Shown piece by piece: positions 47,984 to 56,829 of a stretch of 64,000 nucleotides of DNA. The stretch covers positions 1,364,001 through 1,428,000 of the forward strand of contig NZ_CP108006.1 of NCBI RefSeq assembly GCF_036127095.1, given 5' to 3'. The notes beneath the pieces were generated by a model. The model saw only the letters and a list, made by a program, of their open reading frames with translations, had not been told where the DNA came from and did no database searches. The translations under genes and the position numbers were made by a program. The stretch comes from Streptomyces sp. NBC_00335 (lineage in GTDB: Bacteria; Actinomycetota; Actinomycetes; Streptomycetales; Streptomycetaceae). Within the stretch, counting starts at the first letter, position 1, and every line of letters begins with the position of its first letter.

Positions 47984-48809
47984 ATTGCTCCTCCATCGCT
48001 GCCGAGACGATCGTGGTGACCGCCTTGAAGGTCCGGATCCCCTCGTACATCGTCCCGCTGGTGTACCCGACCCTACGCTCACCCGATCGCTCGACCCCGG
48101 GCACCACCGTGGCGGCCATCGCCAGGTGTTCGGCGTCGAACTCGACCTCCACCGCGAACGGCCCGCCCCGCACCGGTTCGTACCGGACGGCGAGGGCGGC
48201 GGCCTCCTTGGCGGCGGCCCGGATGTCGGCGGCCGTACGGGCCGGGGTGCGGCAGACGGCGGCGTAGCGCGAGACGTGGTCCTTGACGGCGACGGTCACC
48301 GCGTTGGGGGCGTAGCCGGCGGCGTCGGCGCAGGTCAGGTCGTCTCCGGTGACCAGGATGACCGGGACGCCGTACTCGGCGACCACGTGGGCGTTGAGCA
48401 GCCCCTCGCCGGCACGGGTCCCGTTGACCCAGACCCCGGTGATGGAGTTGGCGAGGTAGGTGTGGGCGAGCACGCCCTCGGCGCCGGCGCCCGTGTGGTA
48501 GCCGACGAAGGCGATGCCGTCCACGTCCCCGTGCTGGACGCCCTCGACCATGGAGAGGGATTTGTGGCGGCCGGTCAGCATCTCGACGCGTTCGTCGAGG
48601 TGCTCCAGCAGCAGGTTGCGCATGGTCCAGTGGGCCTCGTTGACGAGGACCTGGTCGGCGCCGGCGTCGTAGAACCCGAGGACGGCGGCGTTCACGTCGG
48701 AGGTGAACATGGTCCGGCAGCGTTCCCACTGCGGGGTCCCGGGCAGCACGTCGGCGGGCCAGGTGACGCCGGTGGCGCCTTCCATGTCGGCGGAGATGAG
48801 GATCTTCAT
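47976..48809 (-). CDS. M55 family D-aminopeptidase (DppA-like)
   Basis: The 277-residue protein opens with the DppA signature ILISADMEGATGV (metal aspartate and glutamate) and carries NEAHWTMRNLL and VGYHTGAGAEG histidine motifs of this zinc aminopeptidase family. The Bacillus enzyme releases D-alanine from small peptides and forms a ten-subunit ring. Length is the family's usual. It is the first gene of an operon with M20 and S9 peptidases. A likely role is salvage of D-amino acid-containing muropeptides or other small peptides; substrate preference is inferred only. Confidence 0.92.
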   Translation of the reverse strand: MKILISADMEGATGVTWPADVLPGTPQWERCRTMFTSDVNAAVLGFYDAGADQVLVNEAHWTMRNLLLEHLDERVEMLTGRHKSLSMVEGVQHGDVDGIAFVGYHTGAGAEGVLAHTYLANSITGVWVNGTRAGEGLLNAHVVAEYGVPVILVTGDDLTCADAAGYAPNAVTVAVKDHVSRYAAVCRTPARTAADIRAAAKEAAALAVRYEPVRGGPFAVEVEFDAEHLAMAATVVPGVERSGERRVGYTSGTMYEGIRTFKAVTTIVSAAMEEQYG

Positions 48810-48949
48810 CGGGCCCCCGGGCGGTCGGTAGCGCTCAGGGCCCCACCCTAGCCCGCCGGCCCCCGCCGGGCCCCGTGGCCACGCCCGGGCCGTGTCGGGG
48901 TCGCACCGGGGGGGCGCGCCGGGTCACCGGCGGGCTCATTTCACCCGAT

Positions 48950-48979
48950 CCGGTGAGGCCCGATCCCCGGCCTCACCGG
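48950..48979 (-). terminator. Hairpin after the SRPBCC gene
   Basis: A 9-bp stem (48950-48958 with 48971-48979) with a 12-base loop lies about 34 bases downstream of the stop of the minus-strand SRPBCC gene. No U-tract is present. Confidence 0.55.
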
Positions 48980-49012
48980 CACTCACCGACGACCCATCGG
49001 CAACGGCCTTGC

Positions 49013-49456
49013 TCAGCCCTCGACTTCGGCGGCCAGGTTGGCGAGGAGGGTGTCGTAGATGCGGGCCAGTCCCTTGGGCGCGAAGGTGCGCTCGAAGAAA
49101 CCGCCGATGCCGCCGGCGCCGTTCCACACGGTGGTGACGACGGCCTTGGACTTGCCCTCGCCGGCCGGGGTGACCGTCCAGGTGGTGACCATGGAGGAGT
49201 TGCGGTCCTTCTCCACGAGCTGGCCGTCGGTGGGCTCGGTGACCTCCAGCAGGCAGTCGCGGACCCGCTTGCTCGTGGCCTGGAGCTTCCAGTGGACGAG
49301 GGTGCCCTCGCCGTCGCCGCCCTCGCGCACCTCGTACTCGCTGAAGTGCTCGGGCAGCACCTTGCCCCGGGTCCCGGTGTAGTCGGCCAGCGCGTCGAAC
49401 ACGGTCTCCGCGTCCGCCCCGATGATGCGTTCCGTGGTGGCCTCGACCTGCGCCAT
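49013..49456 (-). CDS. SRPBCC family protein
   Basis: The 147-residue protein is a START-like/SRPBCC protein: VEATTERIIGADAETVFDALADY at the start, central strands WTVTPAGEGKSKAVVTTVW and a C-terminal helix FAPKGLARIYDTLLANL. The ATG at 49456 has a good GGAGGAAA site. Such proteins bind hydrophobic molecules or act as small cyclases. Nothing around it names a ligand. It is separate from the SRPBCC protein at 26.2 kb, with which it shares only the fold. Confidence 0.85.
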   Translation of the reverse strand: MAQVEATTERIIGADAETVFDALADYTGTRGKVLPEHFSEYEVREGGDGEGTLVHWKLQATSKRVRDCLLEVTEPTDGQLVEKDRNSSMVTTWTVTPAGEGKSKAVVTTVWNGAGGIGGFFERTFAPKGLARIYDTLLANLAAEVEG

Positions 49457-49530
49457 GGCTTTCCTCCAGCAGTTGTGTTCGCTCGTCACCGCGAAGCCAA
49501 CCACCTCCGGGGCGGGCGCCCAAATCCGGG

Positions 49531-50364
49531 TCAGACGTGACAGCGGACGGAGACGAGGAGGGTGTCGTCCGGCAGCCCGGCGAGATAGGCCGCCGCGCTG
49601 TCCAGCTGCCCCATGGGCGGCGGAGTGTGCGGGCAGGCCGCGGGGTCGTCGCAGGCACCGTGGAGGGGATCCTCCCCCTGCTCGCACCACCAGCCGTCGA
49701 GGGTCAGGACGTTCTCGCAGGCGGCTGCCCACCGGCCGTAGTGCCAGACGCACATGTCCCGGTCGTGGAACCGCCCGAAGCTTTCGAGCGGGTCGTCGAT
49801 GTCGCGGAGGACGGATTCGAAACCGTCGGCCGCCGGGTCGACGGGCAGTTCGGCGGCCCATCGCCGGAAGGGCACTACCGGCGCCTGCGCCAGGTACGCG
49901 GCATGGGCATCGCGGAACGCGGCCTCCGTCTCGGCGGACGTCCTCCCCGCGGTCCACTCCGGCCGGAACTCCGACCACGGGCGGGCCGGCGGGTGGGCCC
50001 GGAGGATCTCCTGCCAGCGGTCCCAGGCGGCTCCGCCCAGTGCGGCGGTCCGCTCCGAGGACCCGCGCACCACGAGCAGTCCGCGCGGACCGCCCGCGCA
50101 CCAGCCGGGCTCGCTGTCCTCGCGGGTGCCGTCCCAGCGCGGGTGGTCGTGGACGATCCGGGGGTCCGCCTCGTGACCCGGCCGAACGCGGTAGCCGGAC
50201 CTCTCCACACCGCCCTGGATCCGCCAGCTGTCCCAGATGCGCAGGTCCAGGGAGATGTCACCGTCCCGGTCCAGCCAGAAGGGCGCCATCGCCTCCCCGA
50301 CCGCTTCTTCGAGCCGGTCCCGGGCCTCGCCCGGGAGGCACACCGTGTGTCTGTATCCCGCCAT
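49531..50364 (-). CDS. Uncharacterised protein, Trp-rich
   Basis: The 277-residue protein is not one I recognise. Visible features are many tryptophans (for example RIWDSWRIQGG, MCVWHYGRWAA, LDGWWCEQG), a short Cys/His cluster near the end (CDDPAACPHTPPP) that might bind a metal, and no signal peptide or membrane segment. The start at 50364 follows GAGG seven bases upstream; a start at 50391 is also open. It is divergent from the radical SAM gene, and the LexA-like box between them lies 64 bases from this start. Confidence 0.6.
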   Translation of the reverse strand: MAGYRHTVCLPGEARDRLEEAVGEAMAPFWLDRDGDISLDLRIWDSWRIQGGVERSGYRVRPGHEADPRIVHDHPRWDGTREDSEPGWCAGGPRGLLVVRGSSERTAALGGAAWDRWQEILRAHPPARPWSEFRPEWTAGRTSAETEAAFRDAHAAYLAQAPVVPFRRWAAELPVDPAADGFESVLRDIDDPLESFGRFHDRDMCVWHYGRWAAACENVLTLDGWWCEQGEDPLHGACDDPAACPHTPPPMGQLDSAAAYLAGLPDDTLLVSVRCHV

Positions 50365-50427
50365 GGGTGCAGCCTCACACCCCCGCACCACGCCGACCAG
50401 CGAATATGGGGGTCCGCACGATCATGG

Positions 50428-50445
50428 GAACGTTTGTTCTATTCT
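50428..50445 (+). promoter_or_regulatory. LexA-like SOS box abutting a -10 element
   Basis: GAAC-GTTT-GTTC (50428-50439) matches the Gram-positive/actinobacterial LexA box pattern. It is followed directly by TATTCT (50440-50445), a good -10 hexamer. Transcription would start near 50452, 22 bases before the radical SAM ATG, so LexA binding would block the promoter. Confidence 0.6.
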
Positions 50446-50473
50446 CGGGGCGAGCTACCGAGGGAGGCGCACC

Positions 50474-51508
50474 ATGCGCTGGGACAACCTGACCGAGGGC
50501 CCCACGGGCCCGGCCGCGCTCTTCGGCGCCGACTCCGTCGTCACCCGCACCTTCGACACCCCCGAATTCCGGGGGATCACCTTCCACGAGGTCCGGGCCC
50601 GGTCGATCGTCAACCGGGTCCCCGGCGCCTCCCGCATGCCGTTCGAGTGGACCGTGAACCCGTACCGGGGGTGCAGTCACGCCTGCGTGTACTGCTTCGC
50701 GCGCAAGACGCACGGCTATCTCGACCTCGACACCGGGATCGGCTTCGACTCCCAGATCGTCGTCAAGACCAACGCCCCCGAGCTCGTGCGCCGCGAACTC
50801 GCCTCGCCCCGCTGGACCGGCGCGCACATCGCGATGGGCACCAACGTCGACTGCTATCAGCGCGCCGAGGGCCGGTACCGGCTCATGCCCGGGATCATCG
50901 AGGCGCTGCGGGAGCGCGCCAATCCCTTCTCCATCCTCACCAAGGGCACGCTGATCCTGCGCGACCTCCCGCTCATCCAGGAGGCCGCGGCCGTCGCCGA
51001 CGTCGGGATCTCCGTGTCCGTCGGCTTCACCGACACCGCCCTGTGGCGCACGGTCGAGCCCGGCACCCCCTCCCCCGCCGCCCGGCTGCAGGCCGTCCGC
51101 ACCCTCACCGACGCCGGCATCGAGTGCGGGGTGCTGATGGCCCCCGTGATCCCCTTCCTCGGGGACTCCCCGGAGCAGCTGCGGGCCACCGTCCGGGCCG
51201 TCGCCGAGTCGGGCGCGACCTCCGTGACACCCCTGGTGCTCCATCTGCGCCCCGGGGCGCGGGAGTGGTTCACGGCCTGGCTGGGCGAGCACCACCCCCG
51301 CCTGGTCGAACGGTACGAGCGGATGTACGCGGGCGGCTCGTACGCACCCACCTGGTACCAGCGGATGATCACCCGCCAAGTCCACGAGCTCACCGCCGAA
51401 TTCGGCATCGGCCCCGGCGGCCCCGCACCGGCCCGGCGGATCGTCGCACCGGAGCGGCCGGACGAGCTCGCGCCCGCGCCCGGGGCGACCCAGCTCAGCC
51501 TGCTCTGA
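50474..51508 (+). CDS. Rv2578c-family radical SAM protein
   Basis: The 344-residue protein has the radical SAM cluster CxxxCxxC as CSHACVYC (near residue 68-75), preceded by NPYRGC. It keeps HIAMGTNVDCYQRAEGRYRL and LTKGTLILRDLPL, which mark the Rv2578c/spore photoproduct lyase-like group. The iron-sulfur cluster would cleave S-adenosylmethionine to start a radical reaction. The ATG has AGGGAGG six bases upstream. A LexA-like box overlaps its promoter, so a role in DNA damage response is plausible. The actual reaction is unknown. Confidence 0.9.
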   Translation: MRWDNLTEGPTGPAALFGADSVVTRTFDTPEFRGITFHEVRARSIVNRVPGASRMPFEWTVNPYRGCSHACVYCFARKTHGYLDLDTGIGFDSQIVVKTNAPELVRRELASPRWTGAHIAMGTNVDCYQRAEGRYRLMPGIIEALRERANPFSILTKGTLILRDLPLIQEAAAVADVGISVSVGFTDTALWRTVEPGTPSPAARLQAVRTLTDAGIECGVLMAPVIPFLGDSPEQLRATVRAVAESGATSVTPLVLHLRPGAREWFTAWLGEHHPRLVERYERMYAGGSYAPTWYQRMITRQVHELTAEFGIGPGGPAPARRIVAPERPDELAPAPGATQLSLL

Positions 51509-51631
51509 GCAGCCGTACGACCGTACGACCGACTGAAGGGTCATCACATCGGGCCAATCGGGGCCCCAATCCCCCCTTCCGAGCACAGGTTCCGGGACGA
51601 TTCCGCCCAGAACCCTCGGCTGGGAGGCCCC

Positions 51632-53236
51632 ATGCTGCACCCGACGCTGCACCCGACGAAGAACAAGCCCGGTCCCGCTCTGCGGCGCGCCGCCGTCCTG
51701 CTGGCGGTGTCCACCCTCGCCGCCGCCCTGGCGAGCCCGGTGACGGCCGCGGCCCCGGCAGCGGCAGCGGCCGCCCCGGCCGCCGAAGCCCTGAAGTGGT
51801 CCAACTGCGCGACCTCCCGCTACCCGACGCTCCAGTGCGCCTCCCTCAAGGTCCCGCTCGACCACGACAGCCCGGCCGGCCGGCAGATCTCCCTCGCCCT
51901 GACCCGCGTCCCCCACACGGCCGCCCGCTCCCAGGGCCCCCTGCTGGTCAACCCCGGCGGGCCCGGCGGCAGCGGGCGCACCCTGGCCGGTTTCATCGCC
52001 TCCGCCCTGCCCAAGGAGGTCGCGGCCCAGTACGACGTGATCGGCTTCGACCCCCGGGGCGTAGGCAAGAGCGAGCCCGCCCTGGACTGCGGCGCGGGCC
52101 ACTTCACGCCCGTACGGCCCGACTCCGTGCCGCTGGACGAGGCGACCGAGCGGGCCAACCTGGAGCGGGTGAAGTCCTTCGCCGAGTCCTGTCAGACCAA
52201 GCACGCCGACGTCCTCCCGTACATCGACACGGTGTCGGCGGCCCGCGACCTCGAAGTGCTGCGCACCGCCCTGCGCGCGGACAAGCTGAGCTACTTCGGC
52301 TACTCCTACGGCACCTACCTGGGCGCGGTGTACGCCAAGCTCCACCCCGGCCGCGTGCACCGCCTGGTCCTGGACTCCGTCGTCGATCCGGCCGGGGTCT
52401 GGTACGAGGACAACCTCGCCCAGGACCAGGCCTTCGACTCCCGCCACAAGGCCTTCCTGGCCTGGGTGGCCCGGTACGACTCCACGTACCACCTCGGCAC
52501 CGACCCGGCCGAGGTCGAGTCCCGCTGGTACGAGATGCGGACGGCGCTGCGCACCGCCCCGGCGGGCGCCAAGGTGGGCCCGGCGGAGCTGGAGGACACC
52601 TTCATGCCGGGCGGCTACTTCAACGGCTACTGGCCCCACCTCGCCGCCGCCTTCGCCGCGTACTCCGTGGACGGCGACCCGAAGCCGCTGGTCTCCGCGT
52701 ACGAGAAGTTCGGCGCGGTGGAGCCCTCGGCGGGCAACAGCTACAGCGTCTACACGGCCGTGCAGTGCCGGGACTCGGCGTGGCCCAGGAACTGGAACCA
52801 GTGGCGGGCCGACATGTGGCGCACGCACGCCAAGGCACCCTTCATGACCTGGAACAACGCCTGGTACAACGCCCCCTGCGCGTTCTGGCCGTCCGAGCCG
52901 CTCCAGGCCCCGGACGTCACCAACTCCGCGCTCCCGCAGGCGCTCCTCTTCCAGGCGACCGAGGACGCCGCGACCCCGTACGAGGGCGCGGTGAGCATGC
53001 GGCGCAAGCTCGCGGGCTCGGCGCTGGTGGTCGAGGAGGGCGGCGGCAACCACGGCGTCGCCCTGAGCGGCAACAAGTGCCTCGACGAGAAGCTGTCCGC
53101 GTACCTGCTGACGGGCAAGGCCGCGGACGCCGTCTGCCCCGCCCAGGCGGAGCCCACCCCGATCCCGGCGACCCGCGCGGTCCCGCCGTCGGCGGGCGGC
53201 GCGGCGCTGCACGGGCTGCTCGGCTTCCGGGGCTGA
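51632..53236 (+). CDS. Secreted alpha/beta hydrolase, tripeptidyl aminopeptidase-like (S33)
   Basis: The 534-residue protein has a Sec signal peptide (basic start, hydrophobic core AVLLAVSTLAAALASPVTA, Ala-rich cleavage region to about residue 45). The mature part is an S33 alpha/beta hydrolase: LLVNPGGPGGSG oxyanion loop, FDPRGVGKSEP, nucleophile elbow GYSYGT, Asp in ATEDAATPYEG and His in GGNHGV. This is the pattern of Streptomyces tripeptidyl aminopeptidases that trim secreted proteins. GGGAGG lies four bases before the ATG. A PDDP-type tail follows the catalytic part. Confidence 0.9.
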   Translation: MLHPTLHPTKNKPGPALRRAAVLLAVSTLAAALASPVTAAAPAAAAAAPAAEALKWSNCATSRYPTLQCASLKVPLDHDSPAGRQISLALTRVPHTAARSQGPLLVNPGGPGGSGRTLAGFIASALPKEVAAQYDVIGFDPRGVGKSEPALDCGAGHFTPVRPDSVPLDEATERANLERVKSFAESCQTKHADVLPYIDTVSAARDLEVLRTALRADKLSYFGYSYGTYLGAVYAKLHPGRVHRLVLDSVVDPAGVWYEDNLAQDQAFDSRHKAFLAWVARYDSTYHLGTDPAEVESRWYEMRTALRTAPAGAKVGPAELEDTFMPGGYFNGYWPHLAAAFAAYSVDGDPKPLVSAYEKFGAVEPSAGNSYSVYTAVQCRDSAWPRNWNQWRADMWRTHAKAPFMTWNNAWYNAPCAFWPSEPLQAPDVTNSALPQALLFQATEDAATPYEGAVSMRRKLAGSALVVEEGGGNHGVALSGNKCLDEKLSAYLLTGKAADAVCPAQAEPTPIPATRAVPPSAGGAALHGLLGFRG

Positions 53237-53260
53237 CCCGCAGCGGGCAAGATCGTGCCC

Positions 53261-53776
53261 ATGACCACCTCACAGGACAACCACCTCACCCGCGTCGCCG
53301 CTCCCGAGGGCGTGGCCCCGGGCACCGGCTACAACCACGTCGTCTGGGGCACGGGGCGGTTCGTCGCCGTGTCCGGGCAGTGCGCCTTCGACGAGAAGGG
53401 CGAGTTGGTCGGCGAGGGCGACGCCGCCGCCCAGGCCCGGCAGGTGTTCGAGAACCTGCGGCTGTGCCTGGCGGCGGCCGGGGCCACCTTCGACGACGTG
53501 GTGAAGCTGACGTACTTCGTCACGGACGTCGCCCACCTCCCGGCGGTTCGGGAGGCCCGCGACGAGGTGATCGCCCCGGACCGCCTCCCGGCCTCCTCGG
53601 CGGTTCAGGTGGCGGCCCTGTTCCGGCCGGAACTGCTGATGGAGATCGAGGCCTTCGCGGTCCTCCCGGAGCGGACCGGGACCGGATCGCACTCCGGGGC
53701 CGAGACGGAGACCGGCTTCCGGACCGGTTCCGGAGCCGGGTTCGGCACCGGGTTCAAGACCGGCTTCGCTAGCTGA
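53261..53776 (+). CDS. RidA family protein with repetitive C-terminal tail
   Basis: RidA proteins hydrolyse reactive enamine/imine intermediates such as 2-aminoacrylate. The 171-residue protein has AVSGQCAFDEKGELVGEGDAAAQ, FENLRLCLAAAGATF and VKLTYFVTDVAHLPAVREARDE, and the closing strand LLMEIEAFAVLPE. After about residue 133 it carries an unusual Gly/Thr/Phe-rich tail (GFRTGSGAGFGTGFKTGFAS). ATG 53261 is preferred because CAAGAT lies at leaderless distance and no ribosome site is visible. Its 3' end overlaps a convergent HEAT-repeat gene by eight bases. Confidence 0.88.
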   Translation: MTTSQDNHLTRVAAPEGVAPGTGYNHVVWGTGRFVAVSGQCAFDEKGELVGEGDAAAQARQVFENLRLCLAAAGATFDDVVKLTYFVTDVAHLPAVREARDEVIAPDRLPASSAVQVAALFRPELLMEIEAFAVLPERTGTGSHSGAETETGFRTGSGAGFGTGFKTGFAS

Positions 53777-54338
53777 CGCCCAGCCCCCGCAGGGCCGCCG
53801 TCGCCGCCACCGCCAGCCGGGGGTGCGACTGGGCCCGGGTCAGGACCTCCCGGGCGCGCTGGTCCGCCAGCGCGCCCAGCCCCTCCACGCAGGCCAGGGC
53901 CACCCGCCAGTACGGGTCGTGCGGCGCGAGCAGCCGCGACAGCGTGCGGATCAGCGCCGGGGCGGATTCCGGCGCCCGCAGCGCCGCCAGCAGCCGGACC
54001 GGGTGCAGGGCGTAGGCCGTGCGCAGTTCGTTCGTGGCCAGCGCCGCCGCCGCGCGGGCGGTGCGCGGGTCCCCGAGGACGGCCAGCGCCTGCGCGGCCG
54101 CCTCGCAGCGCGGCGGGTCCCGGTGGTTGAGCAGCAGGACCAGGGACTCGAAGGCGCGCCGGTCGCCGGCCAGTCCCAGCCGGTACGCGGCCAGTTCGCG
54201 GGCCCACAGGGGCAGCCCGGCGGAGGTCAGGGAGGCCGCCAGGCCGTCCGCGTCCTGCGCGAGCAGCTCCGCGTACCGCGCTTCGCCCTCCGGGGCCCGC
54301 CCGGCTTCGGCCCGCAGACGTTCCAACACCTCGTTCAC
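53769..54338 (-). CDS. HEAT-repeat protein
   Basis: The 189-residue protein is a small all-helical alpha-solenoid. Repeating units can be seen at LWARELAAYRLGLAGDRRAFE, PPRCEAAAQALAVLGDPRTAR, APESAPALIRTLSRLL and WRVALACVEGLGALADQRA, with the D/R positions of HEAT/PBS-lyase-like repeats. Such proteins are usually binding scaffolds. No partner is indicated. The gene converges on the RidA gene and is divergent from the ethylmalonyl-CoA cluster. Confidence 0.82.
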   Translation of the reverse strand: MNEVLERLRAEAGRAPEGEARYAELLAQDADGLAASLTSAGLPLWARELAAYRLGLAGDRRAFESLVLLLNHRDPPRCEAAAQALAVLGDPRTARAAAALATNELRTAYALHPVRLLAALRAPESAPALIRTLSRLLAPHDPYWRVALACVEGLGALADQRAREVLTRAQSHPRLAVAATAALRGLGVS

Positions 54339-54797
54339 GCGGCCACCCTAGAGCAGCCGGTTGATCGATGATCGATGATCGGTACATTTGGGCGGTACAG
54401 GTCACATCTGCGCGCTCTGGCGGACCAGTTGGGGACGGGTTACTGTCCCTACAACACGTACGAGGGCGGCCTGGTGACGCAGCCACCTCGTGCCAGTCGG
54501 TTCTGCACGACTCCGCACCACCTCACGGCGTGACCCCGGGACAGGGCTCCGCCGCTTGCGCCCCACCGGCTCCTTGCTGCCGGGTTCCTCCGGGTTCCCC
54601 GGTTCTGCCGCCATCCCCGGTCATCCGGGAGCCCCGGGCTTCTCCGCACGCCTTTCGCACGGTTTTCCGCCTGCTCTTCCGCGTGCTCTTCCGCTCGGAT
54701 CCCCCACGGATTCCCGCACGGGTTCCCATACGGCCTCCGCGCGCGCCGTGCTCCGCGTGCCCCCTCAGTCGTCACCCTCTTCCACTGGAGTCCCGCG
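54339..54797. promoter_or_regulatory. 459-bp gap before the ethylmalonyl-CoA cluster
   Basis: TTGATC (54361-54366), 16 bases and TACATT (54383-54388) form a plausible promoter on the plus strand. It lies within a run of GATCGAT-like direct repeats. The leader to the HBD gene would then be about 400 bases. No gene is credible here. I looked for a cobalamin riboswitch because the pathway uses B12 and did not find its conserved boxes. Confidence 0.45.
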
Positions 54798-56633
54798 ATG
54801 GACCTTCCGTCCACGTCCAGTCAGTCCTCTTCCCCCTCCTCCCAGCCCGTCCGTCCGGCGCTGCAGACCATCGCCGTCGTCGGTCTCGGCACGATGGGCT
54901 CCGGCATCGCCGAGGTCCTCGCCCGGGCCGGCCGCGAGGTCATCGGCATCGACATCAGCGAGGCCGCCGCCCGCCGGGCCACCACGGCCCTCGCGGCGAC
55001 CACCGCCCGCTCCGTGGCGCGGGAGCAGCTCACCGATCAGGAGCGCGAGGCGGTGCTCGCCCGCTTCCGCACCTTCTCCGAGCTGGGCGCCGCCGCCGAC
55101 GCCGACCTCGTCATCGAGGTGGTCCCCGAGTCCTACGAGCTCAAGCAGCGGATCTTCCGCGAGCTCGACGCGATCGTCCGGCCCACCGCGATCCTGGCCA
55201 CCGGCACCAACGCCCTGTCGGTGACGCGGATGGCCGCCGAGTCCCAGCGCCCGGAGCGCGTGGTCGGCCTGCACTTCTTCAACCCGGCGCCGACGATGAA
55301 GCTGGTCGAGGTCGTCTCCAGCGTGCTGACGGCCCCGCCGGCCGTCGAGGCGGTCACCACGCTGGCCCGCGAGCTCGGCAAGGAGCCCGTCGCGGTCGGC
55401 GACCGTCCGGGCTTCGTCGCCGACGGCCTGCTGTTCGGCTACCTCAACCAGGCCGCCGCCATGTACGAGGCGAAGTACGCCTCCCGCGAGGACATCGACG
55501 CGGCGATGAAGCTGGGCTGCGGCCTCCCGATGGGCCCGCTCGCGCTGCTCGACCTGATCGGCGTGGACACCGCCCGCACGGTCCTCGAGGCCATGTACAC
55601 CTCCTCGGGCGACCGGCTGCACGCCCCGGCCCCGATCCTCGGCCACCTCGCCGAGGCGGGCCTGACCGGGCAGAAGTCCGGGCGCGGCTTCTACACGTAC
55701 GAGGCCCCGGGCAGCCAGGTCGTCGTCCGCGACCTCCAGACCCCGCCGGACGGGGACCTGGTCCGGGCGAGCCGTCCGGTGAACTCGGTCGGCGTGGCCG
55801 GCTCGGGCACGATGGCGAGCGGCATCGCGCAGGTCTTCGCGCAGGCCGGCTTCCCCGTGGTGCTGGCGGCGCGCAGCCAGGAGAAGGCGGACGCGGCGAA
55901 GGCCGCGATCGCCAAGTCGCTGGCCCGCGCGGTGGACCGGGGCCGGCTGACGGCCGAGGCCGCCGCCGCCACCGTGAACCGGATCACGGCGGCGGGCTCG
56001 CTGGACGCCTTCTCCGACGTGGACCTGGCCGTGGAGGCCGTCGCCGAGGACCTGGAGGTGAAGCAGGAGCTGTTCCGGTCGCTGGACAAGGCCTGCAAGC
56101 CCGGTGCGGTGCTCGCCACCACGACCTCCTCGCTCCCGGTGATCGCGATCGCCCGCGCGACCTCGCGGCCCGAGGACGTGATCGGCATGCACTTCTTCAA
56201 CCCGGCTCCGGCGATGAAGCTGGTCGAGGTGGTCCGGACCGTCCTGACCGCCGACGACGTGCACGCCACGGTCCGCGGGATCTGCGGTCAGGTGCGCAAG
56301 CACGCGGTGGACTGCGGGGACCGGGCCGGCTTCATCGTGAACGCGCTGCTGTTCCCGTACCTCAACAACGCGATCAAGATGGTCGAGCAGCACTACGCGG
56401 GCATCGACGACATCGACGCCGCGATGAAGCTGGGCGGCGGCTACCCGATGGGGCCCTTCGAGCTCCTCGACGTGGTCGGCCTGGACGTGTCGCTGGCCAT
56501 CGAGCAGGTCCTGCACAAGGAGTTCCGCGACCCGGGCCTGGCCCCGTCCCCGCTGCTGGAGCACCTGGTCGCCGCGGGCTGCCTGGGCCGGAAGACCGGC
56601 CGCGGATTCCGTGAGTACGCCCCCCGCCGGTAA
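54798..56633 (+). CDS. Duplicated 3-hydroxyacyl-CoA dehydrogenase
   Basis: The 611-residue protein is a tandem duplication of the 3-hydroxybutyryl-CoA dehydrogenase unit. The first half has NAD motif GLGTMGSGIAE near residue 29 and HFFNPAPTMKLVEVV. The second has GSGTMASGIAQ near residue 335 and HFFNPAPAMKLVEVV. Both halves thus keep the catalytic His-Glu surroundings. It oxidises 3-hydroxyacyl-CoA or, in the reverse sense, makes 3-hydroxybutyryl-CoA, the entry to crotonyl-CoA. GGAG lies seven bases before the ATG. It heads the ethylmalonyl-CoA gene region; the TetR gene follows on the same strand. Confidence 0.92.
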   Translation: MDLPSTSSQSSSPSSQPVRPALQTIAVVGLGTMGSGIAEVLARAGREVIGIDISEAAARRATTALAATTARSVAREQLTDQEREAVLARFRTFSELGAAADADLVIEVVPESYELKQRIFRELDAIVRPTAILATGTNALSVTRMAAESQRPERVVGLHFFNPAPTMKLVEVVSSVLTAPPAVEAVTTLARELGKEPVAVGDRPGFVADGLLFGYLNQAAAMYEAKYASREDIDAAMKLGCGLPMGPLALLDLIGVDTARTVLEAMYTSSGDRLHAPAPILGHLAEAGLTGQKSGRGFYTYEAPGSQVVVRDLQTPPDGDLVRASRPVNSVGVAGSGTMASGIAQVFAQAGFPVVLAARSQEKADAAKAAIAKSLARAVDRGRLTAEAAAATVNRITAAGSLDAFSDVDLAVEAVAEDLEVKQELFRSLDKACKPGAVLATTTSSLPVIAIARATSRPEDVIGMHFFNPAPAMKLVEVVRTVLTADDVHATVRGICGQVRKHAVDCGDRAGFIVNALLFPYLNNAIKMVEQHYAGIDDIDAAMKLGGGYPMGPFELLDVVGLDVSLAIEQVLHKEFRDPGLAPSPLLEHLVAAGCLGRKTGRGFREYAPRR

Positions 56634-56788
56634 TCCGCGGCAGGCGCAGGAGCCCCAGGAGCCCCACAGACAGGATGCGTGGGGAGGGCTGCTCGGGTCC
56701 GCCGGACCCTCACGGCGGACACACCCTCCCGAGGAGCACTGTGTGCCCAGTGCCGGCCCTCCCCCGCATCCATCCCCGCCCCACCCCC

Positions 56789-56808
56789 CTCGGGAGCGCT
56801 CTCCCGAG
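56789..56808. promoter_or_regulatory. Palindromic operator candidate before the TetR gene
   Basis: CTCGGGAG-CGCT-CTCCCGAG is a perfect 8-bp inverted repeat. It ends ten bases before the -10 box TACTTT (56818-56823) of the TetR regulator, the place where a repressor would block its own promoter. Confidence 0.55.
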
Positions 56809-56817
56809 CGAATGAAG

Positions 56818-56829
56818 TACTTTCGCTCT
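56818..56829 (+). promoter_or_regulatory. -10 box of leaderless TetR transcript
   Basis: TACTTT ends six bases before ATG 56830, so transcription probably starts on the start codon. No Shine-Dalgarno sequence precedes this ATG. Confidence 0.5.

Noticed and set aside
49537..53772. 1411-codon open frame on the plus strand
   Set aside because: It overlaps the radical SAM, hydrolase and RidA genes in another frame and has no recognisable domain.
54389..54797. Cobalamin riboswitch before the ethylmalonyl-CoA cluster
   Set aside because: The pathway uses B12 and the leader is long, but I could not find the conserved B12 box or the GCCACTG core.
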